Shown one piece after another: positions 13,445-21,600 of a DNA stretch of 32,421 nt; within the stretch, counting starts at the first letter, position 1; every line of letters starts with the position of its first letter. The DNA lies in IMG/VR virus record IMGVR_UViG_3300017989_000298, positions 1 to 32,421 of that record; one strand, given 5' to 3'. Under the pieces are notes generated by a model. It saw only the letters and a list, made by a program, of their open reading frames with translations. It was not told where the DNA came from and made no database searches. The stretch comes from a virus. The position numbers were made by a program, and so were the translations under genes.

Positions 13445-14398
13445 ATGGCAAATGCGGCGCTGAGAACTTCATACTCCGCCCTGAGCAAGTACGCGCAATG
13501 TCCGAGGAAGTATTACTGGGGCCAAGTGCGGCGCCTGCGGCCGGTTGCGAAGAAGGATTCTCTGGCACTGGGTTCAGTTGTCAGTGATACCTTCGAGCAA
13601 CTTGCGGGGGGCACTAAGCTCAAGGACCTGGACAAGAAGCCATGGCGACGACTGGGCTTCACTACCGAAATCATCCGAACAGGCATCGACCTCGTTCGTG
13701 ACTACCGGTGGCACTACAAGAAGAGCCCGTTCGAAGAGATCGAGGGAGCCACAGAGCTCAAGCTGGAGATCCCCATCGAGGACCTGAACATCGTGCTCGT
13801 CATCAAGGTAGATACACTGATGCGGCACACCGGCACGGGCCTCACGTGGATTGTGGAACGGAAGACGTCCGGTCGGATGCCGAAGGAACCACTACCCACT
13901 TGGTTCCTCCAGGCGGGGATGTACCACATCGGGCTGGTTGCTGCGGCGGGTGAGTACGAGGTGGGAGATCTGGGTGGAACCATCTTCGACATGATTTCGA
14001 CTTCGACCCGCAAGCCGCCGAAGATCCTGAAAGCCGGTACCGTCTCCCAGTCCAAGGGCGACAAGGTCTATGGCTTCGAGGTCGTCAGAGCGATCAAGGA
14101 GACCGGAGGCGACCTGGCGGAGTACAGAGACTACCTGCGCTTCCTGCGGCAGGATACTCGACTGTACCACCGTTTCAAGATGAAGTACACGGAAGCTGAA
14201 CTTGGTTACGTGCTGGACTGGATCAAGGTCATTGTGGCTGCGATCCGGCGGGACAAGACGTTCTACCCAGCATGGAACTACAACTGCAACTTCTGCGAGA
14301 ACTTTCCACTCTGCGAGGCTGAACGCAGCGGCGTGGACGTGGATGATGTAATCGCAACACAGTTCACAGTAAGAGAGAAAGGGGGTGACAGGAAATGA
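13445..14398 (+). CDS. Cas4/RecB-like PD-(D/E)xK nuclease with Fe-S cluster, 317 aa
   Basis: A single-domain RecB-family exonuclease. An early Cys in YAQCPRKYYW (C19) pairs with C281, C284 and C290 to make the four ligands of a Cas4/AddB-type 4Fe-4S cluster. The catalytic core is D123 (KVDTL), E138-x-K140 (VERKTSG) and Q156-x3-Y160. Start ATG 13445 has AAGGAGGGCG. It ends in an ATGA overlap with the Sak4-like gene. Phage nucleases beside a single-strand annealing/RecA-like ATPase normally resect ends for recombination. No adaptation genes or CRISPR array are near, so a CRISPR role is not suggested. Confidence 0.85.
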   Translation: MANAALRTSYSALSKYAQCPRKYYWGQVRRLRPVAKKDSLALGSVVSDTFEQLAGGTKLKDLDKKPWRRLGFTTEIIRTGIDLVRDYRWHYKKSPFEEIEGATELKLEIPIEDLNIVLVIKVDTLMRHTGTGLTWIVERKTSGRMPKEPLPTWFLQAGMYHIGLVAAAGEYEVGDLGGTIFDMISTSTRKPPKILKAGTVSQSKGDKVYGFEVVRAIKETGGDLAEYRDYLRFLRQDTRLYHRFKMKYTEAELGYVLDWIKVIVAAIRRDKTFYPAWNYNCNFCENFPLCEAERSGVDVDDVIATQFTVREKGGDRK

Positions 14399-15186
14399 AA
14401 GCAAGCGAGATCGCAGCACGGATCCAACCGGTAACCGAGCAAGTGTTCAAGAACATGAACATCCTGCTCTACGGGCCGACCGGGTCGGGCAAGACGACGC
14501 AGTGTGCGACTCTGCCGAAGGTGCTCATCATCGACACCGAAGACGGGACCCTGTCTGCGGCTCAGGTGGACAACGGCGCCCAACGGTTCGGGGTTGAGAC
14601 CTGGGAGGACTTGAGCTACATCATGGCCTACCTGGAGTCTCAGGAGCACGGTTTCAAGTCAGTCGCGTTCGACACGATGTCATCGCTCGTAGACTTGGGC
14701 TTGGATTACGTCAAGCGCGAGCTGAACGGGCTTACTGATCCGGATGAAATGATGGCAACTCAGCTCCAGGATTGGGGCAGTGTCTCGGCTCTGCTGAAGC
14801 GCCTGATCCTTCAGGCCAAAGCACTGCCGATGCATACCATCTTCACGTGTCACGAGCGGTACCTGAACGAGGATGGTCGAGTGTCGGGCATCGTCCCGGA
14901 TCTGCCGCCGAAAGTCCGCAACGCATTACAAGCGGCTTGCGACTTCATCGGATACTGCAAAGTGCTGGACGGCGAAGAGGAAGAACCGCGGTTCATCACA
15001 GCCTTCCATCCCCATCCGATGTTGAAGACGAAGGATCGACTCGGTCTGTTCCCGCGGCCGATTGAGAATCCCAACCTCTCCAAGGTCCTGCGCAAGATCC
15101 GGAAGAGCAGGGAGGGCAACGCTGAAGCGAAGCCGAAGAAGAAGTCGGCAACGCGCAAGAAGAAGAGTTCCAAGAAGGAGGCCTAG
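14395..15186 (+). CDS. Sak4-like RecA-fold recombination ATPase, 263 aa
   Basis: AAA_24/Sak4-type phage recombinase. Walker A is GPTGSGKTT at 27-35, the Walker B-like strand is SVAFDT with D93, and TIFTCHERY at about 148-156 is the sensor region. Proteins of this group anneal or exchange strands together with a cognate SSB. The last 20 residues are lysine-rich (KPKKKSATRKKKSSKK), an unusual addition. It starts at ATG 14395 overlapping the nuclease stop, and ends three bases before the ssDNA-binding protein gene. This fits a nuclease-recombinase-SSB operon. Confidence 0.82.
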   Translation: MKASEIAARIQPVTEQVFKNMNILLYGPTGSGKTTQCATLPKVLIIDTEDGTLSAAQVDNGAQRFGVETWEDLSYIMAYLESQEHGFKSVAFDTMSSLVDLGLDYVKRELNGLTDPDEMMATQLQDWGSVSALLKRLILQAKALPMHTIFTCHERYLNEDGRVSGIVPDLPPKVRNALQAACDFIGYCKVLDGEEEEPRFITAFHPHPMLKTKDRLGLFPRPIENPNLSKVLRKIRKSREGNAEAKPKKKSATRKKKSSKKEA

Positions 15187-15189
15187 CGC

Positions 15190-15894
15190 ATGGCAACGAA
15201 GAAGACCGGTACCAAGAAGAAGTCCACGAAGAAGAAGAAGTCCACGAACCTCGGTTCTGACCTGCTGATCGGCAAAGGCAAGGGCGGAGCCCAGGAAGTC
15301 TTCATCCCCCGGCCGGGATTCCAGCTCCTGCCTGAAGACGACTACGTCGTCGAGGTTGTGAACTGCGAGTGGGACGTCACGCAGAGCAACAACAAGTGCC
15401 TGCGGTGGAAGCTGAAGGTTGTCGGCGGTGAACACGACGGCGCCACGCTCCTCCACACAACCACGCTGACCGAGAAGGCGATGTGGAAGTTCACTGAGTT
15501 CCTCGTGGCCTTGGGTGTGGAACTGGATTACGACACCGGCAACACCATCGACCCGGATGAGTACATCGGGCTCGAGTGCGGTGTCTCAGTCATCGTCGAC
15601 ACGTGGAAGAAGAAGGAGCGGAACAAGATCGACTCCTCCTATCCGCTTGACACGGAGAACGACAGTGAGGACGAAGAGGAAGATATCCTCGCCAAGCCCA
15701 AGAAGAAGCGGAAGAAGAAGAAGGCTGCTCCGGTCGTCGAGGAGGAAGAAGACGACGAAGATGAGGAGGAGGAAGAGGACGAGGAAGAGGACTCCGACGA
15801 ATCCGACGAGGATGAGGACGAGGAGGAGGACGAGGATGAAGAAGAGGAGGATGACGACGAGGACGGCGTGGACGTCGATGAAGACGACATCTAG
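15190..15894 (+). CDS. ssDNA-binding protein, DUF669-like, with basic and acidic tails, 234 aa
   Basis: A core of about residues 36-150 has the DUF669 pattern: a beta-rich start (DDYVVEVVNCEWDV), a central NNKCLRWKLKVVGG and a following LTEKAMWKFTEFLVALGV. It is associated with phage single-stranded DNA-binding proteins. The N-terminus is lysine-rich (KKTGTKKKSTKKKKST), a second basic patch sits at 170-178, and from 184 the tail is almost all D/E. Acidic tails are usual in SSBs, where they recruit partners, but both charges together are odd. Start ATG 15190 follows an AAGGAGG. It lies beside its likely recombinase partner. Confidence 0.75.
   Translation: MATKKTGTKKKSTKKKKSTNLGSDLLIGKGKGGAQEVFIPRPGFQLLPEDDYVVEVVNCEWDVTQSNNKCLRWKLKVVGGEHDGATLLHTTTLTEKAMWKFTEFLVALGVELDYDTGNTIDPDEYIGLECGVSVIVDTWKKKERNKIDSSYPLDTENDSEDEEEDILAKPKKKRKKKKAAPVVEEEEDDEDEEEEEDEEEDSDESDEDEDEEEDEDEEEEDDDEDGVDVDEDDI
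15739..15891 (+). repeat. GAR/GAY triplet tract coding the SSB acidic tail
   Basis: Runs of GAG, GAA, GAC and GAT encode the acidic tail of the ssDNA-binding protein. The complement reads as a long poly-serine frame, which is an artefact. This is the third such tract in the window. Confidence 0.8.
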
Positions 15895-15914
15895 CGCGTA
15901 AGCGCTTCAGCGAC

Positions 15915-15950
15915 GAGGGGAGGCCCCACCGGCACCGGGGTCTTCCCCTC
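15915..15950 (+). other. Stem-loop between SSB and nuclease genes
   Basis: GAGGGGA (15915-15921) pairs with TCCCCTC (15944-15950), and CCCC (15924-15927) pairs with GGGG (15937-15940). A small internal loop separates the two stems and ACCGGCACC caps the structure. No T-run follows, so intrinsic termination is uncertain. The 3' arm, CCCCTCCCTC, stands where a ribosome-binding site would be for the next gene, which starts only 11 bases on. It may end or process the upstream mRNA, or limit translation of the nuclease. Confidence 0.5.
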
Positions 15951-15961
15951 CCTCTACTACT

Positions 15962-16315
15962 ATGAAAGAATCACAGTACCAGAAGAAAGTACTCAGAAAA
16001 CTCCGAGCCCGAGGGGGGTTCTGGATCAATGTGCACGGCGGTCCCTACCAGATGGCGGGGCTTCCGGATATCATCGGGTGCCGGGATGGCCAATTCTACG
16101 GGATCGAACTCAAGGTCGGGGACAACAAGCCCAGCGACCGACAGCTCTGGATCCTAGCCCAGATGTACCTCTGCGGCGCAATCGTAGATGTGGTCTGGGA
16201 TAGCGTAGAGGACGCACTCGCGGTACTGGAAGACAACCACAAGCCACACAAGGCGATTCGCCGATGGGTGAAAAAGGTGGAGAAGCTGATGGAGGAGGAA
16301 AACGCTGATGACTAA
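15962..16315 (+). CDS. VRR-NUC-type nuclease, 117 aa
   Basis: A minimal PD-(D/E)xK nuclease. LPDIIGCRDGQFYGIELK places catalytic D36, E49 and K51, and Q61 follows, as in the VRR-NUC family; some members resolve Holliday junctions or cut branched DNA. The start at ATG 15962 is unusual because no Shine-Dalgarno lies ahead: the upstream bases are CCTCCCTCTACTACT, complementary in character to one. No nearer in-frame ATG preserves the family's N-terminus. It probably trims or resolves recombination intermediates from the adjacent genes. Confidence 0.8.
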   Translation: MKESQYQKKVLRKLRARGGFWINVHGGPYQMAGLPDIIGCRDGQFYGIELKVGDNKPSDRQLWILAQMYLCGAIVDVVWDSVEDALAVLEDNHKPHKAIRRWVKKVEKLMEEENADD

Positions 16316-17147
16316 CGCTAGACATCAATACGCCTCGTTCCCGCGTGAGATCTTCACGCTGATCGGAAAACGAGGCACATCGCCGGAGGACAAACAGAAG
16401 GAGGAGGCCAAGCACCTGTTGGCTGACATCCTCCGAACTCTGATCGAGGTGGGGCCCACCGGGGGCTTCATCTATCTAGACGACCCCGCACCGCAAGTCT
16501 TCTACCGATTGTTCGAGATCTTCCTCGGCTCGGAATGGGAGAACGACTTGAACTTGGGCTCGTTCTGGATTCGCGATTGGAAGCGGGATCTTGAAACGGG
16601 GACGACCCCACGGTTCCAACTGATGACGGTGCTGTATCAACTTGGAGAGATCGCGGCGTTGGATATGGAAGGCCTGTTCGAGGAAGCGTCGAAGCAGGTC
16701 AGTCTGTCGGCGCCGGTCGAAGCAGCGCTACATGAAGTGTGCTGTGGGGGCAAGGATCCCAACACTCTGGAGCCCGGCATGAAAGCTGCGCTGTTGGAGA
16801 ATGGTTTCCTGATTCGTGATGCCCGAGAACAGGGCTACTCGATTACGGCTCGTGCTCGGTTCCGCTCCTCCATAACCCAGACCAGGCCTGCGGTCGAGCC
16901 GAGACCAGCGCCCACTCAGGACAAGCCAAAGAAGAAGAAAGCCAAGAAGAAACCTGGTAAGGTAGTGAACACCGGCAAACTTCTCGCACGGCTTGAAGAG
17001 TATCGAGAAGAGCTAGGACTGTCAGCCGCCGAGTTCGCCCGCGACATCCTTGGTGTGGAACCGCGGACGTACCGCTCGATCAAGCGGGGTGCGAAGAGTC
17101 TGGGCCAGAAGCGTGCGGCGGAATGGTTGGACGTACTACCCAAGTAA
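16308..17147 (+). CDS. Protein with C-terminal helix-turn-helix, 279 aa
   Basis: Residues 1-190 form a domain I do not recognise (helical, with FYRLFEIFLGSEWEND and a CCGG pair). A basic linker (PKKKKAKKKPGK, 207-218) joins it to a C-terminal XRE-like helix-turn-helix at about 226-274, where LSAAEFARDILGV and YRSIKRGAKSLG are the recognition segments. ATG 16308 has GGAGGAGG, and the gene overlaps the VRR-NUC end by eight bases. It is the last plus-strand gene before the convergent junction, so it may regulate phage transcription; a DNA-tethered enzyme is another possibility. Confidence 0.6.
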   Translation: MTNARHQYASFPREIFTLIGKRGTSPEDKQKEEAKHLLADILRTLIEVGPTGGFIYLDDPAPQVFYRLFEIFLGSEWENDLNLGSFWIRDWKRDLETGTTPRFQLMTVLYQLGEIAALDMEGLFEEASKQVSLSAPVEAALHEVCCGGKDPNTLEPGMKAALLENGFLIRDAREQGYSITARARFRSSITQTRPAVEPRPAPTQDKPKKKKAKKKPGKVVNTGKLLARLEEYREELGLSAAEFARDILGVEPRTYRSIKRGAKSLGQKRAAEWLDVLPK

Positions 17148-17154
17148 CAGAGAA

Positions 17155-17218
17155 GGGAGCGGCTTCCCCTGAGCAACCTCCCGGTGAGGGCGAGTCCGGG
17201 ATAGGGGTTACCGCTCCC
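17155..17218 (+). other. Nested stem-loop element in the convergent junction
   Basis: GGGAGCGG (17155-17162) pairs with CCGCTCCC (17211-17218). Inside it CCCCT (17166-17170) pairs with AGGGG (17203-17207), separated by a CTT/TTA internal loop. Within that, CCCGG and CCGGG can pair. No T-run follows on either strand. It looks like a structured RNA or a strong bidirectional barrier between converging transcripts. It does not fit a tRNA cloverleaf. Confidence 0.5.
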
Positions 17219-17241
17219 AATCGTATGTGAGATGTAACGAG

Positions 17242-17291
17242 CTCCTGGTTCTCCGCTCCTCGATCACCCAACCGAGTAGTTAGACCAGGAG
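17242..17291 (+). other. Second inverted repeat in the convergent junction
   Basis: CTCCTGGT (17242-17249) is complementary to ACCAGGAG (17284-17291). The 34-base interior contains a smaller CTCG/CGAG stem (17259-17276). Together with 17155-17218 it fills most of the 171-base gap between the ends of the two gene blocks. No open frame with a ribosome site is seen there. Confidence 0.45.
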
Positions 17292-17318
17292 AGCGTAGCT
17301 TCGATAGATTTCCTCCTT

Positions 17319-17564
17319 CTAGTGGATCAGTGTGATCGCGATTCCAGCGATGGCAGACAGCGCCGTCGTCAACATCAGAATGACCAACGCCCATTGCTGA
17401 CCTCGAATTGTTTTCAAGTGCCCGTTCTGGATCTTCTGGTAGTTTTCGAGATTCATGACACGTACTCGCATCTCGACTCCTATCGGACAAGTGGTAACAT
17501 GTTCGCGGCGTTCTGGTCCTTCATAGTCGGGAGTCTTCACAATCACTTCGGTCGGGTTTGTCAT
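17319..17564 (-). CDS. Small single-span membrane protein, possible holin, 81 aa
   Basis: The C-terminus (57-80, WALVILMLTTALSAIAGIAI) is a clear transmembrane segment. The first 50 residues are polar, with a helical NLENYQKIQNGHLK. This one-span layout at the end of a tail module resembles XhlA-type or other class-III-like phage holins, but no family match is certain. ATG at 17564 follows AGTCAGGAGACG. It is the most distal gene of the minus-strand block. Alternatives are a tail-associated or host-takeover membrane protein. Confidence 0.55.
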   Translation of the reverse strand: MTNPTEVIVKTPDYEGPERREHVTTCPIGVEMRVRVMNLENYQKIQNGHLKTIRGQQWALVILMLTTALSAIAGIAITLIH

Positions 17565-17582
17565 TGTCCGTCGTCTCCTGAC

Positions 17583-18344
17583 TCAGTATTTCGCGTTATG
17601 CTCCCAACCCTTGACCTTGAAGTCCTGGGCTTGAAGCGTCACTGCATTGCCGGATGGGTCGGTGGTTCCCGCATCCACAACACCGCGGATCACGATGGGA
17701 ATCCCGTCCTTCTCGTAGCCTGTACCGCGGTTGGAGTCGTAACCATGGGGGATATCCCAGAGGTCCGTCCACGTCCAATCGCCGTTGGCCTCGATCGTAC
17801 CGGTGGCGGGAACATCCACGTCGCCAGTTCCATCATCCGCATGCGTGTAGTCGGCCGTGACCGCCACACCATTGCCGGGAGCCGAGGCGAACTTGATGTG
17901 TCCGTCCTTGTAGCAGATCCAGTAGTCCGTGTTTCGGGTCTGCGTCGTTCCACCAACCTTCACGGTCTCGGAGCCGGGCTTGACCCACTTGTTGTCCAGA
18001 TCGAACTCGGTCTCCACGTCGTCGCCCGTGCCGACTGCTTCAGCAGTCTCTGCGTGCTCCACGGGTTTCGCTACGTAGAAGTGCCACTCATTCGCGGCAT
18101 CGTCGTCTGGGTCTCGCTGATTCGAGCCAGTCTCGATCGGGGATCCCTGCACCGACGTGTAGTAGTAATCGTTCGACACGTGGATCTCCTGAGCGTAGAT
18201 GACTTTGTTCTTGCCTTCACCGTCGGTAGCATTGAAGGTGTCGGCGGCCCAGATCGGGTCGTAGCCCGATTCATACATCGCCTTGTCCTTCGAGAACTCA
18301 TCGGTGAGGGCTGCGTCTCGGAACAGCTTCACGTTCTCAGCCAT
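17583..18344 (-). CDS. Distal tail/fibre-associated protein, 253 aa
   Basis: Residues about 103-168 (VGTGDDVETEFDL, SETVKVGGTTQTRNTDY, then KFASAPGNGVAVTADYTH) match a beta-sandwich module often found in phage tail fibres and structural proteins. The N-terminus includes ENVKLFRDAALTDEF, and the C-terminal part is again beta-rich with repeated TWTDLWDIP-type aromatic stretches. Start ATG 18344 has TAGGAGGTTGAAGCA, the same site motif as the plus-strand small genes. It is likely part of the tail tip or a fibre. Host-receptor binding is possible but unproved. Confidence 0.65.
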   Translation of the reverse strand: MAENVKLFRDAALTDEFSKDKAMYESGYDPIWAADTFNATDGEGKNKVIYAQEIHVSNDYYYTSVQGSPIETGSNQRDPDDDAANEWHFYVAKPVEHAETAEAVGTGDDVETEFDLDNKWVKPGSETVKVGGTTQTRNTDYWICYKDGHIKFASAPGNGVAVTADYTHADDGTGDVDVPATGTIEANGDWTWTDLWDIPHGYDSNRGTGYEKDGIPIVIRGVVDAGTTDPSGNAVTLQAQDFKVKGWEHNAKY

Positions 18345-18348
18345 TGCT

Positions 18349-18699
18349 TCAACCTCCTACTGCTGTGGGATCGTTGGTGACTTGGAAGCTGATTGGCTCC
18401 TTGAACCCGTCACCGCTAACTTTGCCCGCGAAGACTACGTAGTAAGTTCCGCTGCTGAAGGTCGACGTGTCGATCTTGTAGCGGTATTCCCCCGCGAGCT
18501 CTTCCCAGAAACTTGTGTCTGGAGCTGGCGTTACCCCCTGGAAATCAGGCAGGGCCTCCAGCTCGCCGTTGTCCTTCAACTTGTAGATGCTGGCTGCCAT
18601 CTCTTCAGCCGAGGTCTGTAGGTCATCCCAGTCTTTCGTCTTGAATGTAACCCTACAGCTGTTCCCCTGCATGAAGGGGCCTGATACTTCAGTTGGCAT
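18349..18699 (-). CDS. Hypothetical tail protein with beta-sandwich look, 116 aa
   Basis: Start ATG 18699 has GGAGGTGCGC directly ahead and overlaps the stop of the 1220-residue gene by 11 bases; the frame is open 33 bases further upstream but only inside that gene. The product alternates short strands (SCRVTFKTKD, GEYRYKIDTSTF, GTYYVVFAGKVS) typical of an immunoglobulin-like or BppU-like fold, with no signal or membrane segment. It probably decorates the tail or fibre. No exact family is claimed. Confidence 0.62.
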   Translation of the reverse strand: MPTEVSGPFMQGNSCRVTFKTKDWDDLQTSAEEMAASIYKLKDNGELEALPDFQGVTPAPDTSFWEELAGEYRYKIDTSTFSSGTYYVVFAGKVSGDGFKEPISFQVTNDPTAVGG

Positions 18700-21600
18700 C
18701 GCGCACCTCCCAGAGTCGTTCGAGTTTCTCAATCACCGCTTCACGGCCCAGGATCTCCACTGTCTTCTCACGCGTGAGTAGCTCGGTCACGTCAATCCGA
18801 GCCATCAGTTCGATCTGCGAATCTCGAGACATGATCTCCACTTTGCTCTGCAGCTGGTCCCATGTTTCGAGGTCTACTATCTGACCGAGCTTCGCCAGCA
18901 TATCAGCGGTCTGCTCGTGAAGAACGGCCAGTCGAATCGCTATCTGCCATCCGGCGTGGCGGTTGAACTTGAAGTGCGCCAGATCCACGTTCATGTCTCC
19001 AGCGCCGATGTCATCGATGCTCCAATACATCGCCGTTCGCAGATCCGCCGTCGCGTGCTTCCAATACCACAACGGTGAATGTGCAAGATCGGCGTGGATG
19101 TTGCTGCCCCAACCGCCCTCCATGCCTGTCCAACCGGAGCGCGCCATGAGCTGGATATCTGTGGGCGGGTCATCCACCCAAGGCTCTCCTGTGTATGGGT
19201 CGTTGTAGGCGCGGAGAATGATCTCCCGTGGGTCTCCACCGGCTTGGGGCACAGTTACCACGCGCGGTCGGAGGAGGCGAGTCAGCGATAGCATATCGAC
19301 TTGAATGGACATGTCCTCTAGTGCCAACACCAGGTCTGACTTGATGTCTGCCAATGCGGCAGGGTCCCAACTCTGGGCCAAGTCGGCGAGCAGGTCCACG
19401 ACCCCTTCTCGTTCTATCCTAGCGTCAGTGAATACATCCGAACCGTTCTCTTCTTCCCAACGACGCAGCCAAGCGCGGAGATCGACCGTTCCGGTGGTGG
19501 CTCGGATCAGGTCAGCCTTCAGGTCATGTGTGAACTCCACGTTGGTTTGTAGATCCGTGAGGATGTCAACGATGCCCGCTTCGTACAGCTTCAAGAGCTC
19601 GGCGAGTAGATCACTCTTCCCCGCCTCGTCCTTGAACAATTGCAGGTAGGACAAGAGATCCACCGCTCGCTCGTAGAATCGGGAGAGGTCAGCCCTCAGG
19701 TCGATGGCTCGTTCTACCGAGCGAGTAAGATCCGCCATCATGTCGTGAGCTTTCTCGATCAGCCGCCGCGCATCGGTGTACACGTCTGCAATGTTCTCTA
19801 CTTGAAGCGGAGCATGAGTAAGAAGATCACCCACGTTCTCGGTCATTCGAGTCGCTGTAGTGAGAAGATCCACAGGATGTTCAATCGGGCGGCCCAGATC
19901 GGCGAACAAGTCGCAGAAAGCCAACTCGATGGCGTCTTGTACGCCAGCTGCGAGTTCGATGTCCTGTGGATCGGATGTTGCGAAAGGTCGGGCCTGTAGG
20001 GTGATTGCGCCTGGTCCAGGGAACTGGGCATCAATGACCTTCACGAATGTTTTGACATCGTGGTAGCTGATGGGGTTCAGGTTGAAGTAGGTTCCCGTCT
20101 TGACATCCACGGATTGGATCCCCGCGGTCAAGTCTCGCTTGGCCCACACCCGCAGATCTGCATAGCCTCGAACTTGGATCGGCGTCACCTTGAACTCTGC
20201 CCAGTCGCTCCAGTCGCCCCACCCATCGGCGTTCTTGAATCTGATCTGCCACTCGTACTCCCACAGACCAGCGGCATCGAGCCAGTCGCCCGAGTACGGG
20301 ATGTCTGCACACCGACCGCCCGACGCGAAGTTTTCGATGTCGATCTCTCCCGACCGCCACCAGCTTGTCAGGAATGCGAAGTCGTCGATGTTGATCTCGG
20401 TCGTGTCGTCATCCCATCGCATCGCCGCGAGAGGGTCATCCCAGTCAGCAACAGAGCCAGATCCATCCTGAGCGAGATCCCAATGATTCTTCGTGTAGAT
20501 GTCGAGGTCGTCTGTCTTCGGAATGCTGATGATGTCCTGCTTGTACCACGATCCATAGCTGATTCCGTTCGTCACGAGGTAGATCGAGTTCAGCCTGACA
20601 TCGTCGTAGTAGTAGTATATGTATCCCCACGCCGGGGACGATCCATTCTCCCCGTAGAGGTAGCATTGGTTGTAGCCGGATTCGTTGACCCTGAACCAAT
20701 ACCGGAAGCGTCCAGCCATTCCGAGCGTATTCGGAAGGCGATCGCCCCATTCGAGATCGTCGATGTAGATGTGAACCGACTCATCAACGGCCGAGATCTG
20801 ACAGAAGACCTCCTCTGTGATGTTGGCCGTGTACCGCCCCTTCACGAAGTACGAAGTCCCGTCGAGTGTGAGCATGAACCATGAGTTCGATTCCCCGAAC
20901 GGAACGCCCATCCATGCCACTCGAAGCTCGTGCCACGCGCTTGCGTTCATGCTGCAGATCGTCACGTAGCTCGATCCATTGTAGAAGTCCAGATTCCCGT
21001 TGTAGAAGCGAATGATCCCGATGTTCGACCAGGAGTCATCTGCATCTCGAGGCCGCGAGTAGAGATAGACGCGCCTCTGTCCTGTCCCTGCGACGTAGAC
21101 TCGCATGCGAAGCTCGCCGCCCCCTGCGACTGACGCTCGATCAGCGAGAGGAGCTTTCCACACCCCGTTCGGACCACCTGAATCGTAGGGTAGCTTCACG
21201 GCGTAGGTTCCTGCGTACTTCTGCTCAGTTGTGATCTCGGCGCCACCCGCTGTGTCCCACGTACTCGGAAGCGTCCCCCCCTCGAAGTCTTCTGAGACGA
21301 TCGCATCCGGATCCCCGTGTGTCGCGATCGGATCACCGTTCGAGATCCTCCAGTACGTGTCACCACCAGTTTCAGGAATGTAGAGACTCGCGGATCCATT
21401 CTTCTTGTTGACGGTGTCGCGTGTCATCGGCCCCGACCAGTAGTCTTGCAGAGCAGTGTCTTCGAAGTCGTCCTCGACGTGCTTCTTGAAGACGCGGATC
21501 TCTGCATGCGTGATTGTTCCACCCGAACCGCAAACCGCCGAGAGCGCAGGACGAAGCGAACCGACCGCTTGAGGATCAGTCAGTCCGTCACACAGTAGAC

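Noticed and set aside
13445-14398. CRISPR-associated Cas4
   Set aside because: No repeat-spacer array and no cas1 or cas2 are visible. The partners are recombination genes, so a phage end-resection nuclease is a better reading.
15639-15890. Minus-strand poly-serine frame
   Set aside because: It is the exact complement of the GAR/GAY acidic tail of the ssDNA-binding protein.
17155-17218. tRNA gene
   Set aside because: The outer eight-pair stem and short D-like arm are suggestive, but there is no T-arm with a GTTC loop and no anticodon arm in the right place.
17322-18380. Plus-strand open frame of 352 codons across the convergent end
   Set aside because: It runs antisense through the membrane-protein and distal tail genes, whose starts and sites are clear. 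No coding features were seen.
20060-20884. Plus-strand open frame of 274 codons opposite the 1220-aa tail gene
   Set aside because: Composition is rich in Val, Arg and Asp as expected for an antisense frame. No ribosome site or domain was seen.
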